A DNA stretch of 18,038 bases from Butyrivibrio sp. CAG:318 (GCA_000431815.1 FR889248.1:59214-77251); one strand, 5' to 3'; counted from the first letter of the stretch, positions 1-8,308 are shown. Program-made: numbers and translations. The notes: generated by a model from the letters alone, not told the origin.

Positions 1-477
1 ATTCCTGCTTCAGCTGATGCTTCAGAAGGCGGACCTGTTAAGTTTACAGATGTTAAGATTACAGTTAATGACAACCTTACATTTACATATCCTGAAGGAT
101 CATGCGATCCTGATGCTATTGCCAAGGGATCATATATCAGTATTCTTGGTGTTAATATCTGGAACAAAGATATATGTACAGATGCTAATGCAGCACTTGG
201 CGGAGAAGATGTATGGCCGGGAACAGTTGATAAGATTACAATTACTTTCACAGTAGCAGGATTCAACTATGACAAGGCTGTAGAAGCGACAACAGCAGAA
301 GAGACAACAGCAGCCGCAGCTGACACAGCTACTAAGGCAGCTGATACAGCTAAGACTGATTCTTCTTCATCAAACGGACTTCCTACACCTGCAATCATCG
401 GTATTGTTGCAGCTGTTGTAGTTGTAGTAGTAGTTATCGTAGTAGTAGCTACATCCAAGAAGAAAAAAGCTAACTAA
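1..477 (+). CDS. C-terminal part of a tail-anchored surface protein (5' end outside window)
   Basis: The reading frame is open from base 1 to the TAA at 475-477, leaving 158 residues of a longer protein. Residues 1 to about 95 look like a beta-rich extracellular domain (segments such as VKITVNDNLTFTYP and DKITITFTVAGF). A Thr/Glu/Ala/Ser-rich linker follows (about 98-124), then an almost pure Val/Ile membrane segment (about 130-151) and a basic tail SKKKKAN. This layout predicts an exported protein held in the membrane by its C-terminus with the domain outside; no LPXTG sortase motif is seen. It is clearly related to the complete protein at 5833-6630, sharing the linker, anchor and tail style and the IKI...VTFT pattern. 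The signal peptide would lie upstream of the window. A carbohydrate-binding role is only a guess from the sugar-uptake neighbours. Confidence 0.85.
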   Translation: MPASADASEGGPVKFTDVKITVNDNLTFTYPEGSCDPDAIAKGSYISILGVNIWNKDICTDANAALGGEDVWPGTVDKITITFTVAGFNYDKAVEATTAEETTAAAADTATKAADTAKTDSSSSNGLPTPAIIGIVAAVVVVVVVIVVVATSKKKKAN

Positions 478-510
478 TCCAGGTTAGGTTTTATAAAAAC
501 AGATTACATA

Positions 511-540
511 AAGGACGGGACTTTTGCCCCGTCCTTTTAT
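511..540 (+). terminator. Rho-independent terminator after the upstream surface protein gene
   Basis: A 9-bp perfect stem (AAGGACGGG at 511-519 pairing with CCCGTCCTT at 528-536) with an 8-nt loop is followed by TTAT, 33 bases after the stop codon. It closes the upstream unit and suggests the importer genes have their own promoter. Confidence 0.85.
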
Positions 541-634
541 ATTGCAATTTATCTGACGGGGACAGCTATATGCGGATTGGTTGTGTAATTCATCTAAAAA
601 TACGGTGATAATTCTATTAAATATTTCTAAAAAT

Positions 635-655
635 TACTGTAATTTATGTACAGTA
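635..655 (+). promoter_or_regulatory. Inverted repeat, candidate activator site for the importer operon
   Basis: TACTGTA (635-641) and TACAGTA (649-655) form a perfect 7-bp inverted repeat with a 7-nt spacer in an AT-rich gap. It lies just upstream of where the -35 box would be for the -10 at 686-691, centred about 53 bases upstream of the inferred transcription start. Including flanks the half-site reads AAATTACTGTA, similar to AAAATGCTGTG at 8343-8353 and 11692-11702. The position suits an activator such as the YesN-like regulator at 6686-8245, but that link is inference. The rest of the 478-745 gap shows no gene. Confidence 0.45.
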
Positions 656-685
656 TTTATAGTAGTGCTTATTAAAAAAATAATC

Positions 686-691
686 TATAAT
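686..691 (+). promoter_or_regulatory. -10 box of the importer operon promoter
   Basis: A perfect TATAAT lies 54 bases before the first permease start codon. No good -35 is found at 16-18 bp spacing (TAGTGC at 663-668 at 17 bp), which suggests an activator-dependent promoter. Start-site position is inferred. Confidence 0.5.
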
Positions 692-745
692 TAGGATAAA
701 TAAAATACCGTGAATGATTAACGCGGTGTTAAGTGGAGGTAAAGG

Positions 746-2203
746 ATGAACGAACAGAAGTCCAAAAGTGAATTAGTCGCTGACAAAGCCTACTGGCTCG
801 TGCGACTTGGTGTTCTTGCAGCAGCTGTTATGATGTTTCTGCCTGCTATGAACCCATCCAGAGTTTGTGAACGTATCAATCGTAATTTGTCATTGTTCAC
901 AAGTGCTGTTTCGTGGAGTGGTCTTATTAATAACCTTAGTGGTTTTGATGTAAGAATTATCGGATCATATGCACCATTCCAATATATAATGGTTTTCTCA
1001 ATCGTTGCACTTGTGGGAATACTCCTTATGTGCGCCGGCGGTTGTATGTCATTAGGTAATCTTAAAATGAAGGTGAAAGGTAATTTCTTCACTTTAGGAG
1101 GAGCGGTTGCCCTTGGAGCAGGAATGCTTCTTATGCATATACCTTATAATATGCTTATGGACACTGTAGGCAAGATAGAGACGGACACTACATCTAATCC
1201 GTTTTCGCCGGCTATTCCAGCAGCTATGTGGGTATTTTTCGCAATTGCGGTAATTGTATTCATCGGAACAATTATGACGATGATACTTCTTCCGAAGCCT
1301 GATAAGGCTATGAAGTTTGAAATGCCTACCAAATACAAATTATTCCTTTGTATGTTACCGTTTATCGTGCTTACATTTGCATTCTCATATCTTCCATTAT
1401 ATGGTTGGAGATACGCATTCTTTGATTATACATCAGGTAAGCCTCTTACGGCAGATCAGTTTGTAGGCCTTAAATGGTTTGCAAGACTTGTTAACGACCC
1501 GCAGACTCGAAGTGACGTACTTAAGGTTCTCAGAAATACACTTGTAATGAGTGGCCTTGGTATTGCTACAAGCTGGGTACCGATGTTTTTCGCAATCATG
1601 CTTAACGAAATTAAGACTAAGTGGTTCCGTAAGACAGTACAGATTTTTACAACAATTCCTAACTTCGTCAGCTGGGTTATCGTATTTGCACTTGCATTTG
1701 CTATCTTCTCAACGGACGGATTTATCAACAGCCTTTTCGGAACCAAGATAGATTTTCTTGGTAACCCGTCAGGAACATGGTTTAAGATGTTAGCCTGGGG
1801 AATGTGGAAAGGTGTAGGCTGGAGTGCTATTATTTATGTAGCAGGTATTTCCGGTATTCCGCTTGAACTTTATGAGGCTGCTACAGTCGATGGTGCCGGA
1901 AGAGCTCAGAAGATGTTACATGTTACGGTTCCGGGACTTATGCCTACATATTGTGTATTGTTACTTATGTCAATTGCCAACATCCTTACCAACGGTATGG
2001 ATCAGTACCTTGTATTCTACAATGCTAATAATGCAGATTTGATCAACGTACTTGACCTCTACGTATACAAGCTGGGACTCAGTGATCCTGATATGTTCCC
2101 ACTTTCAACTGTTGTAAGTATGACGAAGTCCATAGTCAGTGTGATTCTGTTGTTCTCTGCGAACGCAATATCTAAGCTGATCCGTGGCGAGAGTATTATG
2201 TAG
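746..2203 (+). CDS. ABC sugar transporter permease, LplB/YtcP-associated type, with extra N-terminal membrane region
   Basis: Inner-membrane permease of a carbohydrate importer (CUT1, LplB-like), forming the channel with the next gene's product. The permease core starts near residue 197 and carries the EAA-loop motif EAATVDGAG at about 377-385, where the ATPase docks; it ends with a typical short tail RGESIM. At 485 residues it is much longer than usual family members of about 300. The extra N-terminal 190 residues hold about four predicted membrane segments (near 17-35, 79-101, 113-133 and 159-185) and a soluble stretch between the first two. The start has GGAGG at 735-739, 6 bases ahead. 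The following gene begins 13 bases after the stop. No ATPase gene is present, which is usual for this class because a shared MsmK-type ATPase is encoded elsewhere. Confidence 0.92.
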   Translation: MNEQKSKSELVADKAYWLVRLGVLAAAVMMFLPAMNPSRVCERINRNLSLFTSAVSWSGLINNLSGFDVRIIGSYAPFQYIMVFSIVALVGILLMCAGGCMSLGNLKMKVKGNFFTLGGAVALGAGMLLMHIPYNMLMDTVGKIETDTTSNPFSPAIPAAMWVFFAIAVIVFIGTIMTMILLPKPDKAMKFEMPTKYKLFLCMLPFIVLTFAFSYLPLYGWRYAFFDYTSGKPLTADQFVGLKWFARLVNDPQTRSDVLKVLRNTLVMSGLGIATSWVPMFFAIMLNEIKTKWFRKTVQIFTTIPNFVSWVIVFALAFAIFSTDGFINSLFGTKIDFLGNPSGTWFKMLAWGMWKGVGWSAIIYVAGISGIPLELYEAATVDGAGRAQKMLHVTVPGLMPTYCVLLLMSIANILTNGMDQYLVFYNANNADLINVLDLYVYKLGLSDPDMFPLSTVVSMTKSIVSVILLFSANAISKLIRGESIM

Positions 2204-2216
2204 GAGGTGATATGAT

Positions 2217-3188
2217 ATGGCAAAAATGTCAGAGAAAATGAAACAGGAACTTAAAGCTGAGAAGGCATATAACAAGAAGCATAAGAGGATGTACAGACTC
2301 ACTGCTAACGATGTTATATTCAATATATTTGCATATTTACTTTTTGGTATATTTGTTATAATATGTATCTTCCCATTTTACTACATATTTATTAACTCAA
2401 TATCATCACCTGCTGCAGTTACATCCAAAGCCGTAACATTCTGGCCTCAGGGATTTTCACTTGAGACATACAAGGCCGTTATTGAAGTTAAAGATATAGG
2501 CCAGGCGTTCCTTATAACAATTACAAGAACTATCCTTGCAACAGCACTCATGGTTCTTGCATCAGGTATCATAGGATATCTCGTAACCAAGCAGGAAATG
2601 TGGCACAGAAAATTATGGTACAGACTTCTTGTTGTAACAATGTATTTCAATGCCGGTATCATTCCTTGGTATTTGAACATGGCTATGTTAGGTCTTACCA
2701 ATAACTATATGGCATATATTGTCCCTGCTATTGTAGCACCGTATAATATCATCCTTGTTAAGACTTACATTGAGTCAATACCTGCTGAGATGGAAGAAAG
2801 TGCATTCATCGACGGTGCGGGATACGCGGTTATCTTCCGTAAGATTATATGGCCGTTAAGTAAACCTATACTTGCGACGATCACAATCTTCGGTGCGGTT
2901 GGTAACTGGAACTCATTTACCGATTCCCTTATGCTTATGCAGTCTAAGCCCCAGCTTCAGACATTACAGCATAAGTTGTATAACTATCTTGATTCCGCAT
3001 CTGATCTTAAAGCAGTAATTGATAATCCGGATAGTGCAATCATAAGACATGCTATGGATAACGCAGCATTTGCAAGCGTTATCAAGTATACGGTATCAAT
3101 GATTTCAATCATACCTATACTTATCGTTTATCCGTTCATGCAGAGATATTTTGAAGAAGGTATCATGCTTGGTGCGGTTAAGGGCTAA
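2217..3188 (+). CDS. ABC sugar transporter permease, YtcP/LplC-like
   Basis: Second permease of the importer, 323 residues, a normal length for the family. The first membrane segment spans about 31-58 after a basic cytoplasmic N-terminus. The ATPase-docking loop reads ESAFIDGAG at about 194-202, followed by FRKIIWPLSKP. The C-terminus ends in the family-typical RYFEEGIMLGAVKG. The ribosome binding site GGAGGTGAT overlaps the last base of the preceding stop codon, so the two permeases are translationally close and co-transcribed. An ATG at 2212 is out of frame and is not the start. The substrate is probably an oligosaccharide; the precise sugar cannot be read from the permease. Confidence 0.93.
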   Translation: MAKMSEKMKQELKAEKAYNKKHKRMYRLTANDVIFNIFAYLLFGIFVIICIFPFYYIFINSISSPAAVTSKAVTFWPQGFSLETYKAVIEVKDIGQAFLITITRTILATALMVLASGIIGYLVTKQEMWHRKLWYRLLVVTMYFNAGIIPWYLNMAMLGLTNNYMAYIVPAIVAPYNIILVKTYIESIPAEMEESAFIDGAGYAVIFRKIIWPLSKPILATITIFGAVGNWNSFTDSLMLMQSKPQLQTLQHKLYNYLDSASDLKAVIDNPDSAIIRHAMDNAAFASVIKYTVSMISIIPILIVYPFMQRYFEEGIMLGAVKG

Positions 3189-3197
3189 TGATATTAC

Positions 3198-3223
3198 ACC
3201 ATGCCGGCGGCTGCCGGTATGGT
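3198..3223 (+). other. Intercistronic hairpin before the binding-protein gene
   Basis: An 11-bp stem (ACCATGCCGGC at 3198-3208 with GCCGGTATGGT at 3213-3223, one G-U pair) with a 4-nt loop sits between the permease stop and the binding-protein start. It is not followed by a T-run, so it does not look like a terminator. Such hairpins often protect or process mRNA so that the binding protein is made in excess over the permeases; that role is inferred here. Confidence 0.7.
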
Positions 3224-3268
3224 TGATATAAAATTCAACTTTAAAATTTTAAAAAGGAGGAAATTACA

Positions 3269-5044
3269 ATGAAATTAATGAGACGAGTAATCGTTGCATT
3301 GCTTGCTGTTGCTATGGCAGCATCATCATTGGTTGCATGCGGCAAGGACAATGGCACAGGCAAAGATGAGCTTGTAACACTTGACTGCTATAGCCAGTTA
3401 GCTAACTTTCAGGGAAAACAGGGAGGCTGGTTTGGAGCACTCCTCAAGGAAGAGTTCAATGTAGAACTCAACATCATCAAAGAGTCAGACAATACATTCG
3501 CAACAAGAATGGAGTCCGGTAACCTTGGTGATATCGTAGTATTCGGTAATTCCGGAGAGAATTATCTTGCAGCAGTTAAAGCAGGACTTCTTCTCGACTG
3601 GAATTCATATGATCTTCTTACCAATTATGGATCATATATCAAAGAGCATATGCCGGCAGCACTTGCCAACAATGCCAAGATTTCAGGAGACAAAGGAATT
3701 ACTTATGGTATCGGTCATTCAGTAGCACTTAACTCAGAAGACCATGATGAGTTCTTCTATTCATGGGATCTCAGATATGACTACTATGCAGAACTTGGAT
3801 ATCCGGAAATCAAGGACCTTGATGATCTCTTCGATGTATTCGTACAGATGAAGGAGAAACATCCTACAGATGATAACGGTAAGGAAACATATGCCGTATC
3901 AATCTGGCCTGACTGGGACGGAAACATGGTAATGTATCCGAAGTCACTTGCAACAGCTTATTACGGATATGATGAATTCGCTATCGGTCTTTACAACAAT
4001 GAGACAGGTGAGTTCTATGATCCTCTTATGGTAAAAGATGATGGAACATACGGACCATATCTTGAGATGTTACAGTATTTCAACAGACTTTATCAGGCAG
4101 GACTTCTTGATCCTGACTCAGGAACACAGAAATATGATGATGCAATAGCAAAGGTTAAATCAGGAAGAACATTCTGGTCAATCTTTAACTACGCAGGATC
4201 AGCAGCATATAACACAGAAGCTAATACATCAGCAGGCAAGGGTATGTATCCGGTAACTCCTGAAGAAGCTACTCCATGTGTATACGGTCTTAACCCTAAC
4301 GGTGGAAACCGTATCTGGACAATCGGCGCTAAGACAAAATATCCTGAAAAATGTATGCAGATTCTTAATTATCTCTGCACACCTGAAGGATTCCTTAACT
4401 CTGAGTACGGTCCAAAAGGACTTTGCTGGTATTATGACGACAATGGTCTCACATGCTTCACAGAACTTGGTAAGAAGTGCCAGGCTGACACATCAACTAT
4501 GATGGAATCAGATGATCCTAAGTTTGAAGTATACACCGGTGCTAAGTTCAAAGACGGACAGCAGCAGATCAACAACCTTACATGGGCTCGTAATGCTACA
4601 AACCCTGATAACAATGAGAAATTCAACTACAAGTATTGGGCAAGCAACCAGACAGAAGCTGTTAAGGATTCAGCTGATGCTGACTGGAGAGAGCACACAG
4701 GATGTGACACAGCAGATCAGTATCTCAACAGCAGAAAGCTTGCAGACGGTTCACCGGCATACTCAGTTGCTGTAGCAACAGGATACGCTGAAGGAGCTAA
4801 GTCCAAAGAGCTTAAAGTAGTTTGGAAGCAGGTAACAGATGCTATCATTAAGGGATCATGGAGAGCAATCACAGCTAAGGATGATGCTACATTCAAGGCA
4901 GAAGTTGATGACATGATCAAGAATGCTAACGCATACGATAACGGAAACGGTTACAAAGAGTGTGTTGAGTGGTCAGTAAAAGAAGCAGAAAGAAGACATA
5001 ATATGGAAGAAGAAGTCAGAGCTGCTGAAAAAGGTACTAACTAA
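3269..5044 (+). CDS. Extracellular sugar-binding lipoprotein of the importer
   Basis: Solute-binding protein of the LplA/YtcQ type, 591 residues. It starts with a lipoprotein signal peptide: basic MKLMRR, a hydrophobic stretch, and the lipobox LVAC with Cys24 as the likely lipid-modified residue. The mature protein has family features such as GDIVVFG (about 90), many aromatic residues, and the GLLDPDSGTQKYDD segment also found in its paralogue. A strong AAGGAGG (3254-3260) precedes the start by 8 bases. It would capture sugar outside the membrane and deliver it to the two permeases encoded just upstream. The protein at 9904-11652 is a divergent paralogue of similar length, sharing GNLGDI/GNVGDI, DYYAELGYP/DYYSEMGYP and LDPDS motifs. 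Confidence 0.93.
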   Translation: MKLMRRVIVALLAVAMAASSLVACGKDNGTGKDELVTLDCYSQLANFQGKQGGWFGALLKEEFNVELNIIKESDNTFATRMESGNLGDIVVFGNSGENYLAAVKAGLLLDWNSYDLLTNYGSYIKEHMPAALANNAKISGDKGITYGIGHSVALNSEDHDEFFYSWDLRYDYYAELGYPEIKDLDDLFDVFVQMKEKHPTDDNGKETYAVSIWPDWDGNMVMYPKSLATAYYGYDEFAIGLYNNETGEFYDPLMVKDDGTYGPYLEMLQYFNRLYQAGLLDPDSGTQKYDDAIAKVKSGRTFWSIFNYAGSAAYNTEANTSAGKGMYPVTPEEATPCVYGLNPNGGNRIWTIGAKTKYPEKCMQILNYLCTPEGFLNSEYGPKGLCWYYDDNGLTCFTELGKKCQADTSTMMESDDPKFEVYTGAKFKDGQQQINNLTWARNATNPDNNEKFNYKYWASNQTEAVKDSADADWREHTGCDTADQYLNSRKLADGSPAYSVAVATGYAEGAKSKELKVVWKQVTDAIIKGSWRAITAKDDATFKAEVDDMIKNANAYDNGNGYKECVEWSVKEAERRHNMEEEVRAAEKGTN

Positions 5045-5074
5045 ATAGCATAGCATACAGACTTTAATAAAACG

Positions 5075-5104
5075 GGGCTGTTCGTAATATCGAACAGCCC
5101 TTTT
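5075..5104 (+). terminator. Terminator or partial attenuator after the binding-protein gene
   Basis: A perfect 10-bp stem (GGGCTGTTCG at 5075-5084, CGAACAGCCC at 5091-5100) with a 6-nt loop is followed by only four T residues. The next gene on the same strand starts 18 bases later and no separate promoter is evident between them, so partial read-through into the DUF624 gene is likely. Confidence 0.8.
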
Positions 5105-5122
5105 GCGACAAAGGAGCAATTA

Positions 5123-5836
5123 ATGAAGTTTTTTAGTACAGAAGGCGGAATATATAAGTTTATGACACGGCTGTGGGATATGATAAAGCTGAATTTTCTC
5201 TGGCTTATCTGTTCATTACCGATTGTCACAATCGGTGTATCCACAATTGCGGCATTTACGATTACGCTCAAAATGGTTGAAGAGAAGGAAGGATATATAG
5301 CCAGAGCCTTTTTTAAAGCGTTTAAAGCAAATTTCAAACAGGGAATAGTGATCGGACCGATTACCATTATTTTTGCTGCAGCGCTTTATCTGGATTTTAC
5401 ACTTGGTAAACAATACATTGGATTTGTTATACTGGGTATATTATCGGCTTTTCTGTTTGGTATCGCAATAATTTACACATACCCTCTGCTTGCCAGATAT
5501 GAGAACAAGCTTTTGAAGACAATTAGAAACTCCATGAGGATTGCCATGAGGTATTTCGGAAGAACGATTTTTCTTGTTGTTGTTCTTGTAATAGAATATA
5601 TAATTTTCTTCAGATTTACCAAAATAACACTTCTGATAGGTATTCTTGTAGGCCCGGCCACAATGATATTGACTGTGAGTGGATTTGCAATGTACTTCTT
5701 CCGTGAGATTGAGAAAGCGGGAGGAGTGACCACCAGGAAGACCGAAGAAGATTTGTACAATGAAGAAATTGAGCGGGAAACACAGAATGCTCTTAAAGCT
5801 GAAAATAAAAATATATCGGAGGACGAGAATCAATGA
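5123..5836 (+). CDS. DUF624 (YesL-like) integral membrane protein
   Basis: A 237-residue membrane protein of the YesL/DUF624 family. It has about five predicted membrane segments (near 22-46, 74-92, 98-120, 147-165 and 168-192) and a charged C-terminal tail from about 195. The N-terminal half with a conserved-looking WLICSLPIVTIGVST and a short amphipathic stretch after it is typical. Family members sit beside LplB/YtcP-type importers and YesMN two-component genes, but their function is not established; a link with import or sensing is inferred from context. AAGGAG (5111-5116) precedes the start by 6 bases. Its stop overlaps the next start (ATGA at 5833-5836), so the two proteins are probably co-expressed. 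Confidence 0.85.
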   Translation: MKFFSTEGGIYKFMTRLWDMIKLNFLWLICSLPIVTIGVSTIAAFTITLKMVEEKEGYIARAFFKAFKANFKQGIVIGPITIIFAAALYLDFTLGKQYIGFVILGILSAFLFGIAIIYTYPLLARYENKLLKTIRNSMRIAMRYFGRTIFLVVVLVIEYIIFFRFTKITLLIGILVGPATMILTVSGFAMYFFREIEKAGGVTTRKTEEDLYNEEIERETQNALKAENKNISEDENQ

Positions 5837-6630
5837 AGCGTTTAAATTTATTACGCAGAGCAGCTGCATTCGCAGCAGGAGCACTTATGGCAGCATGCCT
5901 TGCAATACCTGCATTAGGAACACCGGTAAAAGCAGCAGATTCAGTTGATATGAATGTTGCGCTTTGCTTCTTTACATTTGGAAATGCAGGTACAGTAGAG
6001 AAAGGTGATACGGTTAAAGTAACCGGAGATGGACAGTATACAGTTGAATTTGACTGTGCAAAGAACCTTTCAGATGATGCCAAGGCTGCCGGGGATACAG
6101 CAATTACAAGTTTTGTAGCCATGTATATTCAGGATGTAGCCACACTTGACGGCACAGCATCGGAATCACCTGTAGCAACAGCGGACATCGTTTATAATTC
6201 AATCAAAATCGACGATAAGGAACTTACAATAGCAGATACTAATCCGGCATCTGCAGTTAAGGCAAACGGTGCATTTGATACCAATAAGCCTGTTAACGGA
6301 TGGGATGGATCGGTAGTTGCAGACACAGATATTGTATGGGATCAGACAAACCATCTTGTTAAGTTTGCAGGGGTTGACAGTGTTCAGAAGGTTTCTGTAA
6401 CATTCACACTTTCAAATGTCACAGCTAAAGCGATTGAGACACAGGCACAGACAGAAGAAGAAACCACAGTGGAAGAGACAACTGCTGCAGCAGAGACAAC
6501 AGCAGCTCCGGCAGCAGCAACTGACGAAGGAACGAACTTCCCGGTTGGCGCAATAGTTGGTATTGTTGCAGGCGTTGTGGTTATCGTTGTTGTAGTTATT
6601 GTAGTATGCACTAAGAAGAAAACTAAATAA
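5833..6630 (+). CDS. Secreted tail-anchored surface protein, paralogue of the one at 1-477
   Basis: A 265-residue exported protein of unknown function. The N-terminus is a signal peptide (MKRLNLLRR, hydrophobic stretch, likely cleavage after PVKA at residue 34). A single beta-rich domain follows (about 36-205) with GDGQYTVEFD, SIKIDDKEL and VQKVSVTFTL, a pattern resembling repeat-type surface modules of Lachnospiraceae. Then come a Thr/Glu/Ala linker (about 206-235), a Val/Ile membrane segment (about 237-260) and a basic tail KKKTK. This gives an outward domain on a C-terminal anchor, without an LPXTG motif. MAAC at 19-22 is a weak lipobox-like alternative to normal cleavage. GGAGGA (5818-5823) precedes the start, which overlaps the DUF624 stop. 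A sugar-binding role is possible from context but not shown. Confidence 0.85.
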   Translation: MKRLNLLRRAAAFAAGALMAACLAIPALGTPVKAADSVDMNVALCFFTFGNAGTVEKGDTVKVTGDGQYTVEFDCAKNLSDDAKAAGDTAITSFVAMYIQDVATLDGTASESPVATADIVYNSIKIDDKELTIADTNPASAVKANGAFDTNKPVNGWDGSVVADTDIVWDQTNHLVKFAGVDSVQKVSVTFTLSNVTAKAIETQAQTEEETTVEETTAAAETTAAPAAATDEGTNFPVGAIVGIVAGVVVIVVVVIVVCTKKKTK

Positions 6631-6653
6631 TATAAACGTATAACATAAGAATG

Positions 6654-6687
6654 CCCCGGTTCATATGATAAGAACCGGGGTGTTTTT
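6654..6687 (+). terminator. Terminator between convergent transcription units
   Basis: A 9-bp stem (CCCCGGTTC at 6654-6662, GAACCGGGG at 6672-6680) with a 9-nt loop is followed on the plus strand by TGTTTTT. The T-run overlaps the stop codon of the minus-strand regulator (6686-6688). On the minus strand the sequence after the stem has no good T-run, so it works mainly for the plus-strand unit, perhaps weakly both ways. Confidence 0.88.
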
Positions 6688-8245
6688 AATTGGTTTCTGA
6701 ATCGGAGCAGAACTGCTTGCGGTATTCTGCCGGAGATACACCGACATATTTCTTGAATTTCTTATGGAAATAATCAACATTCTTATAACCGACCTGCTCT
6801 GAAATTTCATATACCTTCAGCTTGTTCTCGGAGATAAGCTTCTTGGCATGTTCAATTCTTATGTGGTCTACATAGTTATTAAAATTCTCACCGACATTTT
6901 TGCTGAAAATCTTTCCAAGATAGGCGCTGTTGTATCCAAAAAGAGGAGCGATTGTTTCAAGCTTGATATTAGTCTGAAAATTATGGTCTATGTAAAAAAT
7001 AATATCATCCAATATACTGTCACGTGATGATGTTCCGATAGAGGACATAATCACTTCAAACTGTGATGTGAGATATTGCATTATCTCATAGAGATAAAAC
7101 TGCTTGTCGATAGAATCAATAATCTCACTGTTGGAAGGAAACGGTATCTCAGCTGTAGGATAGAGCCGTTTGATATTCTCTTTAATCTGAAGAAACATAT
7201 CGGTTAAGAATAATTTTACGGCGTTAATATCGTCCTGAACATCATATAAATATTCTGTTATATTATTCAAGGTATCTGCGAGCATCTTACGGTTAAATGC
7301 CTGAATATAATTCGTGAGGGTGCTGCAGTACTCATCCATTATTTCGTTGGAAAGTGACTTGTCACGAACTCCGAAATCAGGCAGGGCATCGTAACCGACC
7401 GTGTGCTGGCCCGGTTTGCAGAAGAAACGTCTGCTGATAAGCCGTTCAGCCTGTGAATATGATAAGGCGATATCCGACAAGTTGTTAACTGAACGCCCGA
7501 ATGCCAGGAAAAGGGTATCAAGAGGGCTGTCCTTCTGTGGAATTGCATCGTAATGATCCAAAAAACGCTGAAACTTATCCAAAGCATATGTACCTTTAAG
7601 AATAATTACATTCTTGTCATTCTTACAGAAGTGTTCAAAAGTAAGACTTCCGTTATTGGTAATATGCAGAAGCTCAGAAAACTGATATGGCATAGAGTCT
7701 GCATCACGAAGATACTGCTCATATATTACAACTTTATAAACATCCGCGCATAAATTCATTTCCTCTGTATTGATCAGGTCTATGTCGGCATTGCCGGTAA
7801 CAAGTTCATCGAGAATCTCTTTCTTGGCTTTCTCGCGGTAATGATGAAGCACCTGGGATGTCTTATGTTCGTCAATTATATTGGTATGTATCTCATTGAT
7901 AATGGAAGTCAGCTCGTCTTCATCAACCGGCTTGGTAAGATAATACCCTACACCCTGCCTTATAGCAGCCTGCGCATATTTGAAATCAGAGTACCCGCTT
8001 ATAATAATTATTTTGCCGTTAAATCCCTTGGCACGAGCAGCTTCTATGACATCTATACCGTGCATCTTAGGCATTCTGATATCAATAAGAACAAGGCTGG
8101 GATTTAATTCAAGTATCTTGGCCAATGCTTCCTCACCGTTTGCAGCGTCTCCGCAAACCGTAAAACCGAATGACTCCCAGTCGATGATCTGTTTCAATCC
8201 GTCACGTATAATCTGTTCGTCATCAGCGATGAATACAGTTTCCAT
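6686..8245 (-). CDS. YesN-like response regulator with AraC-type DNA-binding domain
   Basis: Transcription factor of a two-component system, 519 residues. The N-terminal receiver domain (1 to about 118) has the acidic pair D8-D9, phosphorylation site D55 in LIDIRMP, S83 and K105 in LTKPVDE. A middle region (about 130-410) of no clear catalytic type links to a C-terminal AraC helix-turn-helix pair (about 418-512), with the family ending GYKNVDYFHKKFKKYVGVSPAEYRK. GGAGGT (8252-8257 region on the minus strand) supports the start. In related loci the partner is a YesM-type membrane histidine kinase, and the pair senses sugar and activates importer and hydrolase genes. No kinase gene is in this window. 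Control of the neighbouring importer and fucosidase genes is inferred from location. Confidence 0.93.
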   Translation of the reverse strand: METVFIADDEQIIRDGLKQIIDWESFGFTVCGDAANGEEALAKILELNPSLVLIDIRMPKMHGIDVIEAARAKGFNGKIIIISGYSDFKYAQAAIRQGVGYYLTKPVDEDELTSIINEIHTNIIDEHKTSQVLHHYREKAKKEILDELVTGNADIDLINTEEMNLCADVYKVVIYEQYLRDADSMPYQFSELLHITNNGSLTFEHFCKNDKNVIILKGTYALDKFQRFLDHYDAIPQKDSPLDTLFLAFGRSVNNLSDIALSYSQAERLISRRFFCKPGQHTVGYDALPDFGVRDKSLSNEIMDEYCSTLTNYIQAFNRKMLADTLNNITEYLYDVQDDINAVKLFLTDMFLQIKENIKRLYPTAEIPFPSNSEIIDSIDKQFYLYEIMQYLTSQFEVIMSSIGTSSRDSILDDIIFYIDHNFQTNIKLETIAPLFGYNSAYLGKIFSKNVGENFNNYVDHIRIEHAKKLISENKLKVYEISEQVGYKNVDYFHKKFKKYVGVSPAEYRKQFCSDSETN

Positions 8246-8308
8246 TCAATACCTCCATAGTACAAAATACATAAAAAAAGAACATATAAATTGTTCAATA
8301 TATATAAA

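Noticed and set aside
267..458. Open frame of 63 residues on the minus strand
   Set aside because: It is the antisense of the Thr/Ala linker and poly-Val anchor of the surface protein; the low-complexity sequence keeps the opposite frame open. The same applies to 6384-6611.
718..732. TTAAC-N5-GTTAA near the first permease start as a Rex-like operator
   Set aside because: The arms are only 5 bp and do not match the usual Rex site arrangement; chance is likely in AT-rich DNA.
2212..2214. ATG just before the second permease start
   Set aside because: It is out of frame with the permease; the ATG at 2217 is correct and well spaced from the ribosome binding site.
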